64,000 nucleotides of DNA. Source: Lactobacillus panisapium. Its GTDB lineage: Bacteria; Bacillota; Bacilli; Lactobacillales; Lactobacillaceae. Positions 17,687 through 27,629 of the stretch are shown one piece after another. Within the stretch, counting starts at the first letter, position 1. Every line of letters starts with the position of its first letter. The translations under genes were made by a program, and so were the position numbers. Under the pieces are notes generated by a model, which worked only from the letters and a program-made list of their open reading frames with translations, ran no database searches and had not been told where the DNA came from. The stretch lies in contig NZ_CP048268.1 in NCBI RefSeq assembly GCF_019469265.1, positions 837,501 to 901,500 on the forward strand, written 5' to 3'.

Positions 17687-17715
17687 TACGCTTGAAAGTA
17701 AAAATGGAGGCAAAT

Positions 17716-20109
17716 ATGAACGAATCTATTTCATTAAATTATAACTGGAAATTTCATTTTGGTGAAATCCAAAAGCCAAAATTATTGGCAAAAAAGTCTT
17801 ATGCTTTTGGAGGATTAACGGCACCACTTGAAAATGAAACTGGCAATATTCTACCAATTGGTCCCGGAGGCAATCACTTCTTAAGCTTAATATCTAATGG
17901 CGATGTTAATAAGGGCTTACAAAATTTAGCTGGGACGGAATTTGTTAAATCTTTAGATAAAACTTGGCAGGCAATAAACATCCCTGATGATTGGAAGAGA
18001 CGGGAACCCTATCAAAATGATTCAAGTACTTTGATGACAGGGTCTAAGAATAACGGAATAGCGTATTACCGTAAGACGTTTAACCTAACAAAAGAATCGC
18101 TAAAAGAAAAAGAGTATTTGCTACACTTTGATGGCATTATGGGGTCAAGTGATGTTTGGTTTAATGGTTGTTATTTAGGACATAACGATAGTGGTTATGT
18201 GGCAATCGATTATGATATTTCAGCAATAATCAAATTTGCGCGTACTGGTGACAATGTTATTCTTGTGCGCACGGATACTACCACTGGTTCAGAAGGATGG
18301 TGGTATGAAGGAGCCGGAATTTATAAAAATGTTTGGCTTGAAGTTAGAGATTTAGTCCATTTAGAAAGCGATGAGTTTTACTTTAGGACAGTGGAAATAA
18401 ATGAGCAAAATGCCAAGATGATGGTCAACTTTGCTGTCAAAAATGATCTGGATCATCCCGTTTCTATCAGGCCAAAAATAAAAATTAATCAAAAGATTCA
18501 ACTTGATTTTGAAACTGTAACTTTACAATCACGGTCCGCAAGACAGTTTAATAAAATATTTGCGATTAAAGCGCCAAAACTGTGGTCGCCTGAGCATCCC
18601 AATTTATACCAAGCAAGATTGGAAATTGAAAATGACTTTTTAGAACGAAGTTTTGGTATTAAAACAGTCAGCTATGATGTCAACGGATTTCATTTAAATG
18701 GATGTCTTTATCAATTGAAAGGTGTATGTGAGCATCAGGACTTCGGTGGAGTGGGAGTTGCTTTGAATCAGGACATTATTGATTTTAAGGTCAAAAGGCT
18801 TAAGAAAATGGGGGTTAATGCCCTTAGGAGCGCACACCATTTTGCTTCAGAAGAATTGTTAAATGCATGTGACCGCCTAGGAATAGTTTTAATTGATGAA
18901 AACCGGCTTCTAGAAGCTACGCCATGGCGATTAAATAATTTAACCAAAATGATAAAGAAAAGTCGTTGCCATGTATCTATCTCATTTTGGTCAATTGCCA
19001 ATGAAGAAATTATTGGCAACACAGAGTATGGCTGCCGCTCAGTAAAAAAGATTACTGAAATTATTCGTAGTTTATCTCCGGATACTTTATTAATTTCTGC
19101 AGAATTGTTAAATCCTGAGGGAAAAGTAAATGACGATTATCTTAAGTATTTTGACATATTAGGTGTTAATTATCCTGAAGCCGGCGTCATGGGCAAAGGA
19201 GCTGAACTTATTCATCAAAGTCATCCGGGCTTGCCTATGATGTGTACTGAAAATGCGTCATACTTTTCAACTCGTGGTATTTACAAAGATGATGCTGTAA
19301 ACTGTCACACTAATAATTTTGGCTCTTTGTACTCAATGGTTTTACCCGGTAAAAGAAAGCCTGGTGATCCGGGAGTAGGGGGCACTGCACGCCCTGAAAC
19401 TGTGATGTCTTATATACATGAGCATGAATATATGAGTGGGGTATTTTTATGGACTGCTTTTGATTATTATGGCGAACCATCACCTTTTGGCTGGCCGGGG
19501 ATTAGTTCTCAGTTTGGAATTATGGATTTAGGTGGCTTACCTAAAGATTATTTTTACTATTATCAGGCTCAGTGGCAGCATCAGCCGGTACTTCATTTGA
19601 TGCCTTCATGGAATAAGACTGATTTAACAATTGAAAATGGTCAAACTAGGGTTAGAGTTTTTTCAAACCTTGATGAAGTCGAACTATTTATCAACCATAA
19701 AAGTTTAGGTAAAAAAGTCGTTAAAAACTATGAATGTGATTGGCTAGTTGAATATGAACCGGGAGAGCTTTTAGCCAGGGGATACGTGAAAGATAACGTT
19801 TTGCTAGATGATAAAAAAGAAACCAGTGGCAAAATAAGTAAAGTAGATACTAGTGTTTTGTATCATGGTAAAAAATGTACTTTATTTCAATTGAAAGCAA
19901 TTGATAAACAAAATAACTTTGTTCCTGATGATAATCACTTGTTAAAAATTAAAGCGGAAAATGGACAGATCATCGGATTAGTCAACGGCAATCCTTCAGA
20001 TATCAGTGAATATTCCTTAAGCAAAATTAAACTTTTTTCTGGTAAAGCAGTTGTAATTGTCAAACATGAAGAAAATGTTTTGCCGCAAGTTTATGTGGAA
20101 TTTAACTAA
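17716..20109 (+). CDS. GH2 beta-galactosidase-type glycoside hydrolase (797 aa)
   Basis: A cytoplasmic retaining enzyme of the GH2 clan. An N-terminal sugar-binding jelly roll (with AYYRKTF and YEGAGIYKNVWL) leads into an Ig-like domain, then a TIM barrel with catalytic acid/base Glu430 in SIANEE and nucleophile Glu512 in MCTENASY, and an additional C-terminal sandwich. The WTAFDYYGEPSPFGWP segment is typical of GH2 beta-galactosidases; arabinopyranosidase or glucuronidase activity cannot be ruled out. A TTG at 17692 is in frame, but ATG at 17716 has GGAGG five bases upstream. It is the first gene of a GH2-MFS-GH39 operon (18 and 22 bp gaps). Confidence 0.88.
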   Translation: MNESISLNYNWKFHFGEIQKPKLLAKKSYAFGGLTAPLENETGNILPIGPGGNHFLSLISNGDVNKGLQNLAGTEFVKSLDKTWQAINIPDDWKRREPYQNDSSTLMTGSKNNGIAYYRKTFNLTKESLKEKEYLLHFDGIMGSSDVWFNGCYLGHNDSGYVAIDYDISAIIKFARTGDNVILVRTDTTTGSEGWWYEGAGIYKNVWLEVRDLVHLESDEFYFRTVEINEQNAKMMVNFAVKNDLDHPVSIRPKIKINQKIQLDFETVTLQSRSARQFNKIFAIKAPKLWSPEHPNLYQARLEIENDFLERSFGIKTVSYDVNGFHLNGCLYQLKGVCEHQDFGGVGVALNQDIIDFKVKRLKKMGVNALRSAHHFASEELLNACDRLGIVLIDENRLLEATPWRLNNLTKMIKKSRCHVSISFWSIANEEIIGNTEYGCRSVKKITEIIRSLSPDTLLISAELLNPEGKVNDDYLKYFDILGVNYPEAGVMGKGAELIHQSHPGLPMMCTENASYFSTRGIYKDDAVNCHTNNFGSLYSMVLPGKRKPGDPGVGGTARPETVMSYIHEHEYMSGVFLWTAFDYYGEPSPFGWPGISSQFGIMDLGGLPKDYFYYYQAQWQHQPVLHLMPSWNKTDLTIENGQTRVRVFSNLDEVELFINHKSLGKKVVKNYECDWLVEYEPGELLARGYVKDNVLLDDKKETSGKISKVDTSVLYHGKKCTLFQLKAIDKQNNFVPDDNHLLKIKAENGQIIGLVNGNPSDISEYSLSKIKLFSGKAVVIVKHEENVLPQVYVEFN

Positions 20110-20127
20110 GAAATGAAGGTAACTTTG

Positions 20128-21324
20128 ATGACTAAAAGACAAATTTTAAAGGCAATAGGTATATTGAGTATGAACTTGCTGTTAATGTTGGGTACAGCTG
20201 TCACGTCAGCAATTGCAGCAATAGCAAGGTCATTTTCTACAGAACCCATTTCTAAAGTACAACTGTTAGGTTCAATACCGCAACTTGGTCAAATTATTTC
20301 TACAATATTTTTTGCATATTTAACTTTTAAAATGACCCGTAAAAATCTAGGTTTAATGGCGATTTTATTTGTAACAATTGGTGGCTTAATTCCGGCAATT
20401 TATAGTAGCAGTCTTAACTTGATTTTGGCCTGCATGGTCCTAGTTGGCTTTGGTACAGGGACTATTACTAATGTTGTACCAGTTTTATTGCAGGAGAATT
20501 TTACAGGAGAAGCACGTGCCACTACCATGGGGTGGGCTACCGGTGTTACGAATGTTGGCATGATGATCTTTACCGCATTGGGTGGCATTTTAGGTAACAG
20601 CAATTGGCGCAATCTGTTCTGGATTTATGGTTTAGGCTTGGTAGTTTTTGCTCTTGCATTGTTCTTAATTCCACAAGATCAAAAACTTGCCAGCACTAAT
20701 CAGAATGAAAGTAATGATGCTAAAAAAATGGGCTTTTGGTCTTTATTAAAACATCTTAGTGGCTATGTTTATGTTTTGTATTTGGTTAATTTTATGCTTT
20801 CAATAGCAATGATGACTTTTTTATCCAATCAATCTATTGTTTTAGCAGGACAAAATAAGGGTACTGCTTATGTAGCAATGGTTACGGCGCTAGGTAATAT
20901 TGGCGGTATCATCACTGCAGCATTTTTAACTTATATTAGAAAGCTTACTAGGGATGATACGATTGCCTGGGGTTTCATTGCATTCGCATTATCTTTCATC
21001 TGCATAATATTCTCATCTAACGTTATTTTGCATATTATCGGTAACGCCTTTTCAGGCATGGGAATCGTGTTAGTTAACGCAACTGCGCCATATGAAATGT
21101 CAATTTTAACTGATCAAAAACAATTTCCACTAGCAGTCTCTATTAACACCTTAATTGGTTCATTGGCAGGGATGTTTGTGCCAGTGTTACTGGCAGCTGT
21201 AAAAATAGCACCGGGCCGCGATTCTTTTTTAGCAGGAATAGCTGTTTCAGTAATTACAGCGTTAGTTTTATTACTGACTAGGTTCGGATCAAGAGTAAAA
21301 AAGAGGGCAGAAGATAATAATTGA
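20128..21324 (+). CDS. MFS transporter, copy 2 (398 aa)
   Basis: A close paralogue of the permease at 14034, aligning over the full length and differing most in the central hydrophilic loop. The chosen ATG at 20128 has GAAGG eight bases upstream and gives the same N-terminus as copy 1; an ATG at 20113 is also in frame. Sandwiched between GH2 and GH39 genes, it probably imports the oligosaccharide or glycoside they degrade. It is not a PTS, so the sugar would arrive unphosphorylated, which agrees with the GH2 and GH39 families acting on unphosphorylated substrates. Confidence 0.85.
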   Translation: MTKRQILKAIGILSMNLLLMLGTAVTSAIAAIARSFSTEPISKVQLLGSIPQLGQIISTIFFAYLTFKMTRKNLGLMAILFVTIGGLIPAIYSSSLNLILACMVLVGFGTGTITNVVPVLLQENFTGEARATTMGWATGVTNVGMMIFTALGGILGNSNWRNLFWIYGLGLVVFALALFLIPQDQKLASTNQNESNDAKKMGFWSLLKHLSGYVYVLYLVNFMLSIAMMTFLSNQSIVLAGQNKGTAYVAMVTALGNIGGIITAAFLTYIRKLTRDDTIAWGFIAFALSFICIIFSSNVILHIIGNAFSGMGIVLVNATAPYEMSILTDQKQFPLAVSINTLIGSLAGMFVPVLLAAVKIAPGRDSFLAGIAVSVITALVLLLTRFGSRVKKRAEDNN

Positions 21325-21346
21325 TTTATTGTAGGAGAGAAACAAA

Positions 21347-22813
21347 ATGTTAAATTTTAAAATAAATTCAAATTCAAAAAAATCGTTTTCACATTATTGG
21401 GAAATGTGTGTTGGCAGTAGTCACGCTTATACTGCGTTAAGAGCAGATTACCAAGAACAATTAACCAAGGTACACCAAGATATGGGTATAAAATACGTCC
21501 GTTTTCACGGCTTATTTGACGATGAAATGAGTGTCTGCGTCGAAAACTTTGATTTTACAGGTAAGTCAGAAGGCATCACCTATAATTTCGTTAATATTGA
21601 TAAAATTTATGATTTTTTAATCAGAATTGGGATGAAGCCATTTGTAGAATTAAGTTTTATGCCAAGCTGTTTAGCTTCTGAAAAAAATAAAATCTTTCCG
21701 TATGGTGGCAATAATTCGATGCCTAAATCTGATGAGTCATGGGAAAAGTTAATTGCCAAATTTATAGAGCATATCCTTGAGCGTTATGGTAAGGATGAGG
21801 TTGAATCATGGTACTTTGAAGTATGGAATGAGCCAAATTTATCCCGCTTTTTCTCAGGTACAAAAGAGGATTACTTCCACTTGTATGAAATAACAGTAAG
21901 AACGGCTAAGAAGATTGATGAAAAACTGCGCTTTGGCGGACCAGCCACATCTTACAATTCATGGATACCTGATATGATTGACTTTTGTCAGAAAAATAAT
22001 TTGCCTCTGGACTTTGTTTCGACACATCATTATCCAACAGATGATCCTTTGTGGGAAAGTGGCATGGATATTGATGAATTTTTTAAAAAGACTAATGGCG
22101 TTCCACAAGATTATCCTCGAGGAATACTCAAAGTTATGACTTCTAAGACAAGAGATGAAGCCAAAAACTACCCACTATTTTACACAGAGTGGAGTGTTTC
22201 AGCGATGGTTGGCGATTCCGCTCATGATACTCCTTATGGAGCAGCGATGGTGGCTAAAACTTTAGCTGACAATGATGGACTAGTTGAAGGATATGATTAT
22301 TGGGCATTTTCAGATATCTTTGAAGAAGAATCTCAAAAGCCGGGAGTATTTCATGGTGGTTTCGGCATGCAAACAGTTGATGGAATCGAAAAGCCGGTTT
22401 ATAGGTTGTTTGAAATATTCCACAATCTCGGTAATCAAAGAATAAATGTTGAAGATAATAATAATGCTACTGCTGAAATCTTAGCTGTCCAAAAGGAAAA
22501 TAACTTACAAATCGTGGCGTATAACCATAATGTACCAAAAGAACCAATTAAAACAGAACAATTGGAAATAGATCTAGATAAAACGATAAGTGGTATATGT
22601 GAAATAGAAAGAATTGATGAAGATCATGCTAATCCTAAGAAATTGTGGCAGAAAATGGGAGAACCAACTTATGTTAGTCAAGACCAAGTTAAAGATTTGC
22701 GTGTCGCTTCGCAGCTAAAACCTGAAAGTATAAAAATACAAAATGGCAAGATTAACCTAGAACTAATGCCACAATCATGCGCATTGATTACTATTCCTGA
22801 TTATTTTGAATAA
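21347..22813 (+). CDS. GH39 beta-xylosidase-type glycoside hydrolase, copy 1 (488 aa)
   Basis: A retaining clan-A enzyme. The barrel holds the acid/base Glu162 in EVWNEPN and the nucleophile Glu281 in YTEWSVS. HGLFDDEM near residue 54 and FVSTHHYPTD near 223 are further GH39 marks. The last ~130 residues form the expected small beta domain. There is no signal peptide, so it acts inside the cell. It is the last gene of the GH2-MFS-GH39 operon and is followed directly by the 282-bp repeat, which supplies the terminator. A paralogue of identical length lies at 28198. Xylose is the usual family substrate; others are possible. Confidence 0.88.
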   Translation: MLNFKINSNSKKSFSHYWEMCVGSSHAYTALRADYQEQLTKVHQDMGIKYVRFHGLFDDEMSVCVENFDFTGKSEGITYNFVNIDKIYDFLIRIGMKPFVELSFMPSCLASEKNKIFPYGGNNSMPKSDESWEKLIAKFIEHILERYGKDEVESWYFEVWNEPNLSRFFSGTKEDYFHLYEITVRTAKKIDEKLRFGGPATSYNSWIPDMIDFCQKNNLPLDFVSTHHYPTDDPLWESGMDIDEFFKKTNGVPQDYPRGILKVMTSKTRDEAKNYPLFYTEWSVSAMVGDSAHDTPYGAAMVAKTLADNDGLVEGYDYWAFSDIFEEESQKPGVFHGGFGMQTVDGIEKPVYRLFEIFHNLGNQRINVEDNNNATAEILAVQKENNLQIVAYNHNVPKEPIKTEQLEIDLDKTISGICEIERIDEDHANPKKLWQKMGEPTYVSQDQVKDLRVASQLKPESIKIQNGKINLELMPQSCALITIPDYFE

Positions 22814-22815
22814 CC

Positions 22816-23097
22816 ATAAAAAGAGTCTGGAGAAAAAACTATTCTCTTTGATTAACAAAAAGTGTTGAACTTGATGGTTCAACGCTTTTTAGCATGCGAA
22901 AATACGGTTAAGGAAGCATGCAAAAGTCGAAAATAATCTAAAAAAGAAGCTTATAACCTTGAATTTGTAAAGAGTGATAAAGAGCCAGACTTAATAGTCA
23001 ATTTGGTGAGGTAAGAAGAAAAAGGCAGGTAAAACATCATTTCTGGGGCTTTACTTGCTTTTTTCGTTAAAAGAATTAGTTTCTTCTCGGACTCATT
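22816..23097. repeat. 282-bp direct repeat, copy 1
   Basis: Begins ATAAAAAGAGTCTGG and ends CGGACTCATT. By eye it matches the segment at 27630-27911 with roughly eight substitutions and two single-base indels. It contains a strong intrinsic terminator at 22857-22890 (AAAAAGTGTTGAAC pairing with GTTCAACGCTTTTT) and a second hairpin with T tail at 23021-23064. No coding frame is seen. It follows GH39 copy 1 and, with copy 2, brackets the AraC-GH1-PTS cassette. Confidence 0.9.
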
Positions 23098-23160
23098 CTG
23101 TCTCATATAAATGAAAGATTTAATGATGATTCATTACTTAAAAAATAAGATCTATAAAAA

Positions 23161-24156
23161 CTATATTTCAATTGATTTATTCTTTTGCCTGAACTGCTTA
23201 GGTGTTTCACCAAATTCTTTATAAAATTTATTATAGAAGAAAGTAGTATTCTTTATACCTACATTTAACATAATATCTGTAATTGACATTGATGTTTCTT
23301 TTAAAAGTAACTTTGCTTTTTCTAACTGTGCACTAATTTTAATTTGTGTAAAGTTTTTACCAGTTGTATTCATCAATAATTTATAAATTGTACTGGTTGA
23401 AAAGTGAAATTTATCTGCTAGTTCATTTAGAGAGCAGTTGCCATCACAATACTCAATTTCCTGAAGTATCATTAGAACGTTCTTGTCATTATCGTCAATT
23501 ATTAAATTCTGGCTAACATCGCTAACCAAACGACTTAAATAAAAAAGCAATACTGAACAGTAGCTTTCAATTACATGGATACTGTTTGCCTTTGGAAAAT
23601 AATGCTCTCTCAAAATCATGTCAAATACAACAGCAAATTCCGGCATTTTAGAAGTATGAAAGATTAAGAAATTGTCAAAGCACCGTTTTCCTATAACTGC
23701 ATTTAATAAAAACTCACTTAATACATTCGAACCATTAAATTGCGATAGAAATACTGACGAGAAAAATTCCTTTTTAAAAATAATATTGAAAACAATATCG
23801 TCCTTGCTTTTATATTCCGCACTGTTCACAACGTCAGTATCTAAAATGCAAATATCGCCTTTTTTTAAGGTTATCCTCTTACCATTAATTAAAAATGTGC
23901 ATTTGCCTGAATATACATAATTCATTTCCATATCTTTATGTAGATGAGGAGGAATGATAGTATATCTTGTTTCTCTGATCATACCAACATTACAACCTTT
24001 TAGTGTATTAATAAAATCAAAAAAATACACTTTTTTACCATTATAATTTTTAGTTTTCAATGATTTATAAAAGGGACTTAGCTTATTTTTATTCTGTAAA
24101 TGCCATTTTTCACTATCAGTAGTTTGATAAATTTGTTTATTTAGTATTCTGTTCAT
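23161..24156 (-). CDS. AraC-family transcriptional regulator (331 aa)
   Basis: Has a cupin sensor segment (PPHLHKDMEMNYVYSGKCT, then LKKGDICILD) and two C-terminal helix-turn-helix motifs (LNELADKFHFSTSTIYKLL and NTTFFYNKFYKEFGETPKQFR). The frame opens at a TTG at 24192 without a ribosome site; the ATG at 24156 gives an N-terminus more like the neighbouring AraC proteins but also has only a weak site, so the start is uncertain. It is divergent from the GH1-PTS pair and probably regulates it. It lies within the repeat-bracketed cassette and is more AT-rich than the other AraC genes. Confidence 0.85.
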   Translation of the reverse strand: MNRILNKQIYQTTDSEKWHLQNKNKLSPFYKSLKTKNYNGKKVYFFDFINTLKGCNVGMIRETRYTIIPPHLHKDMEMNYVYSGKCTFLINGKRITLKKGDICILDTDVVNSAEYKSKDDIVFNIIFKKEFFSSVFLSQFNGSNVLSEFLLNAVIGKRCFDNFLIFHTSKMPEFAVVFDMILREHYFPKANSIHVIESYCSVLLFYLSRLVSDVSQNLIIDDNDKNVLMILQEIEYCDGNCSLNELADKFHFSTSTIYKLLMNTTGKNFTQIKISAQLEKAKLLLKETSMSITDIMLNVGIKNTTFFYNKFYKEFGETPKQFRQKNKSIEI

Positions 24157-24233
24157 AATTCTTTTATTGAATATGATAAGACTCTTAAGCAATTATGATA
24201 TTTAAAAAGATATTTACTGCTTATATTATAGCA

Positions 24234-24248
24234 TTGTAAGCGTTATAT
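24234..24248 (+). promoter_or_regulatory. cre-like site before the GH1-PTS genes
   Basis: TTGTAAGCGTTATAT differs from the relaxed cre consensus at one position. A TATATT/TATTAT stretch at about 24221-24229 just upstream is a possible -10. The 42-bp operator found elsewhere is absent. Confidence 0.45.
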
Positions 24249-24275
24249 ACAATGGATATAGGAAGGGAAAAATAT

Positions 24276-25751
24276 ATGATAAAAAGAGATTATGATAAAA
24301 GATATTTACTAGGTGGTGCAATTGCATGCTCTCAGGCTGATGGAGGATTTCGAGAAGGAGGTAAAGGAATCTCCACCCAAGATTTACGGTATTTAAATCC
24401 AGCATGGACTCCAGAGCAAATTGAAGAAAAGCACCAAAAAGACCCGTTTTCAAAAAAGGAATATGATACTGCTTTAAAAAGCGATGGCACAAAATATTAT
24501 CCATTCAGACGGGGAATTGATTTCTACCATCATTATAAAGAAGACATCAAACTTTTTGCTGAACTAGGTCTACAAATTTTTAGAACTTCAATTAGTTGGT
24601 CACGAATATTTCCAAATGGAGACGATGCTGTGCCTAATGAAGAAGGTATCGAGTATTACCGTGACATGTTTTCAGAATGCCACAAATATGGTATTAAAGT
24701 ATTTGCAACAATGGTTCATTATGATATTCCGGTTAATTTAGTTGAAAAATATGGTGGTTGGAAAAACAGAAAGATTATCAAATTCTTTGAAAGATATGTA
24801 ACTGTTTTATACAAACGTCTCGGTGATTTAGTCGATTTCTGGCTTCCATTTAATGAAATTAATGCAGCTAAATTTTCTCCTTGGGATGGCGTCTGTCTTA
24901 TACCAGGAGAAGAGGAAAATATGGATCAAAAAATTTTTCAGTGTCTGCATCACCAATTTTTATGTAGTGCAAGAGCTGTTCAGTTAGGCAGGAAACTGGT
25001 TCCCGGAAAACCAGTTGGTGCAATGATTGCTCGCTTTACAACGTACCCAGCTACATCAAAGCCAGAAGATAACTTACAAGCAATACAAGATGATCAATAT
25101 TCGAACTGGTTTTATCTAGATGTACTTGCACGCGGTTACTATCCAGAATACATGAAACGGTATTTTGATAAGATTAATGTTCACATTCATTTCGAATCTG
25201 GTGATGCCGAACTATTAAAAAGCGGAACCGTGGGATTTGTTTCCTTTTCTTATTATTTTTCACAAGTATCTACAAATGAAGCAAATTGGGAAAAAACAGC
25301 CGGTAATTTAATTATGACAAAGAAAAACCCTTATTTAAAGGAATCAGAATGGGGCTGGCAAATAGATCCAATCGGCTTGCGCTTCACCTTAAATCAAATT
25401 TATGATCGATATCACTTACCAATTATTGTTGCTGAAAATGGTTTAGGTGCTCATGATGTACTAACTGAAGACCATAAAGTTCATGATGATTACAGAATTG
25501 CCTATTTGAAAGCACACATAGATCAGCTTGACGAGGCTGTTAAAGATGGCGTGGATTTAATTGCTTACACAATGTGGGGGATTATTGACATAGTCTCATG
25601 TGGGCCTTTAACAATGGACAAACGTTATGGTGTTATATACGTAGACTTAGACAATGCCGGTAATGGAACTGGAAAGCGTTACAAGAAAGACTCTTTTTAT
25701 TGGTATAAAAATAGAATTAAGCAACACAAGAAAACAAATTTTAATAAGTAA
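24276..25751 (+). CDS. GH1 6-phospho-beta-glucosidase (491 aa)
   Basis: Cleaves phosphorylated beta-glucosides delivered by the PTS encoded next to it. GH1 motifs are present: the N-terminal GGAIACSQADGGFREGGKG, the acid/base in PFNEINAA, and the nucleophile in VAENGLGAHD. The C-terminal KRYGVIYVD and KRYKKDSFYWY pattern is typical of 6-phospho-glucosidases. A 40-residue loop after the first strand (with NPAWTPEQIEEKH) resembles the BglA-type insertion. ATG at 24252 is in frame, but ATG at 24276 has the better ribosome site (GGAAGGG). It is followed by the PTS gene at 23 bp. Confidence 0.92.
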   Translation: MIKRDYDKRYLLGGAIACSQADGGFREGGKGISTQDLRYLNPAWTPEQIEEKHQKDPFSKKEYDTALKSDGTKYYPFRRGIDFYHHYKEDIKLFAELGLQIFRTSISWSRIFPNGDDAVPNEEGIEYYRDMFSECHKYGIKVFATMVHYDIPVNLVEKYGGWKNRKIIKFFERYVTVLYKRLGDLVDFWLPFNEINAAKFSPWDGVCLIPGEEENMDQKIFQCLHHQFLCSARAVQLGRKLVPGKPVGAMIARFTTYPATSKPEDNLQAIQDDQYSNWFYLDVLARGYYPEYMKRYFDKINVHIHFESGDAELLKSGTVGFVSFSYYFSQVSTNEANWEKTAGNLIMTKKNPYLKESEWGWQIDPIGLRFTLNQIYDRYHLPIIVAENGLGAHDVLTEDHKVHDDYRIAYLKAHIDQLDEAVKDGVDLIAYTMWGIIDIVSCGPLTMDKRYGVIYVDLDNAGNGTGKRYKKDSFYWYKNRIKQHKKTNFNK

Positions 25752-25774
25752 AAAAGAGCAATGGAGGTACTAAT

Positions 25775-27628
25775 ATGGAAAAAAGGGAGCTAGCAGAAAA
25801 AATTATTGATTTTCTTGGTGGGCCAGAAAATATTAATAATTATTGGCATTGTGTTACCAGATTAAGATTTACAATCAATAATGATGAGAAAGCACAACTA
25901 TCTGAAATTGAAAAATTACCTGGAGTTTTGGGAACAACAATTAAAAATAATCAATATCAAGTTGTTATCGGTCCCGGCGTGGATACACTATTCTCAGCAA
26001 TAGAGCAAATTTTAGGTGTTAGTAAAAATGAGGATAACGATTCTAAAAAAGAAACTTCGCATAAAATTAGTGGAAAGTTGATTTTGGATGTTATTTCTGG
26101 CGTCTTTCAACCTATTCTGCCCGCATTAGTGGCCGGTGGTATGTTAAAAGGAATTTTAGCAATTGTTTTAGCTATCTCTCCAAGCCTTGAAAAAAATACC
26201 ACAATGGCATTATTTAACTTAATTGCTGATGTTCCTTTTTACTTTTTACCTTTTCTACTGGCAATTTCTTCATCAAGGAAGTTCAAACTAAATGAATTTT
26301 TAGGTATTTGTATGGCGGGGGCACTACTTTATCCAACATTTGTAGCTAAGATAGCTAGCGGAAACTCCGGATTAACACTATTTGGGTTAAAAATTCCAGT
26401 TTTTAATTATGCTACATCGGTTTTTCCAGTAATTTTAGGTGTCGGGCTTATGGCCGTAATATATCATTTTATTGATCGCTTCATTCCTGATGTCTTAAAG
26501 CTAGTTGTTGTTCCTGCTATCACTTTAATTATAGCTGTTCCGCTTGCAATGTGGATTTTAGCACCATTAGGTGCTTATGGTGGTCTATATTTAGCAAAGG
26601 GTATAGTATGGCTGTTTAATAAAGCTGGGTTATTGGCTGGATTCCTATTAGGTTTTTTTATGCCACTGATCGTTTTAACAGGCATGCACCAATCAACTTC
26701 ACCAATTCAGATACAAAATATTGCAACTCTAGGCTATGATTACTTATTACCTGTTTCTTTCGTGCATAATATGGCTGAGTCTGGAGCAGCATTAGGAACT
26801 TCTTTAAGAATGAAGGACAAGGAGTTAAGGGCAGCTGGACTGTCTACTAGTTTTTCTGCGTTTATTGGTATTTCAGAACCGGCCTTATACACAGTGAATG
26901 TTGTCCATAAGACATCAATGATAGCAGCAATGTGTGGTTCAGGTTTTGGAGGCATGTTAACAGTCCTATTAGGGGCCAAATGTTATGCTTTTGTTATGCC
27001 TGGTATTACTTCTTTACCGGTTTATGTAAAAGCTGGTCAAGGATTCGCAAATGTCTTATTGATGATTGTTTGTTTAGTAGCTTCTTTTTTGGTAAGCGCA
27101 CTAGTAGCATTAATTTTAGGTGGTAAAGTTGACAAAGAAAATAAAGCAAAATCTGCAAGTAAGAGTCGCGTTGAAATTGTTTCACCTACTTCAGGTATGA
27201 TCGTGTCACTTGAAGATGTTAATGATCCAGTTTTTTCTAAGAAAACAATGGGTGAGGGCTTTGCTATTAAGCCTACTTCTGATGAAATTTATTCTCCAGT
27301 TTCAGGAAAAGTTACTATGCTTGCAGTAACAAAACATGGAATTGGTATTACAACAAGTGAAGGGGTGGAAGTTCTTCTACACTTGGGAATTGATACGGTT
27401 GAATTAAAAGGGGAACCTTTTCAATTATTTGTCCATAAAGGTGATCATGTTGCAGCTGGTCAAAAAATTGCATTAATGGACATTAAACAAATAGAAAAAG
27501 ACGGAAAGGATCCAACCGTTATTTTTGTAATTACTAATTCAAAAGATAAAATCAAAAAAATAGATTTTGAATATACCAAGGGAAATATTTCCTTTGGCAG
27601 CAGTGTTATGTCAGCAGAATTAATATAG
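25775..27628 (+). CDS. beta-glucoside PTS transporter EIIBCA (617 aa)
   Basis: Imports and phosphorylates a beta-glucoside. Domain order is EIIB (1-90, phospho-Cys in YWHCVTRLRF), EIIC (about 105-465, ten hydrophobic segments, with GMHQSTSPIQ and GISEPALY), and EIIA (about 475-617, glucose-type, with the active His in LLHLGIDTVELKG). A full set of domains in one chain means only HPr is needed. It is in one operon with the GH1 gene just upstream, under the divergent AraC at 24156. Unlike the other two BglF-type genes in the window, there is no RAT antiterminator in front of it. The 282-bp repeat begins right after the stop codon. Confidence 0.93.
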   Translation: MEKRELAEKIIDFLGGPENINNYWHCVTRLRFTINNDEKAQLSEIEKLPGVLGTTIKNNQYQVVIGPGVDTLFSAIEQILGVSKNEDNDSKKETSHKISGKLILDVISGVFQPILPALVAGGMLKGILAIVLAISPSLEKNTTMALFNLIADVPFYFLPFLLAISSSRKFKLNEFLGICMAGALLYPTFVAKIASGNSGLTLFGLKIPVFNYATSVFPVILGVGLMAVIYHFIDRFIPDVLKLVVVPAITLIIAVPLAMWILAPLGAYGGLYLAKGIVWLFNKAGLLAGFLLGFFMPLIVLTGMHQSTSPIQIQNIATLGYDYLLPVSFVHNMAESGAALGTSLRMKDKELRAAGLSTSFSAFIGISEPALYTVNVVHKTSMIAAMCGSGFGGMLTVLLGAKCYAFVMPGITSLPVYVKAGQGFANVLLMIVCLVASFLVSALVALILGGKVDKENKAKSASKSRVEIVSPTSGMIVSLEDVNDPVFSKKTMGEGFAIKPTSDEIYSPVSGKVTMLAVTKHGIGITTSEGVEVLLHLGIDTVELKGEPFQLFVHKGDHVAAGQKIALMDIKQIEKDGKDPTVIFVITNSKDKIKKIDFEYTKGNISFGSSVMSAELI

Positions 27629-27629
27629 A

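Noticed and set aside
17692..17715. Upstream TTG as the start of the GH2 gene
   Set aside because: The TTG overlaps the promoter region and has no ribosome site, whereas ATG at 17716 has GGAGG at proper distance.
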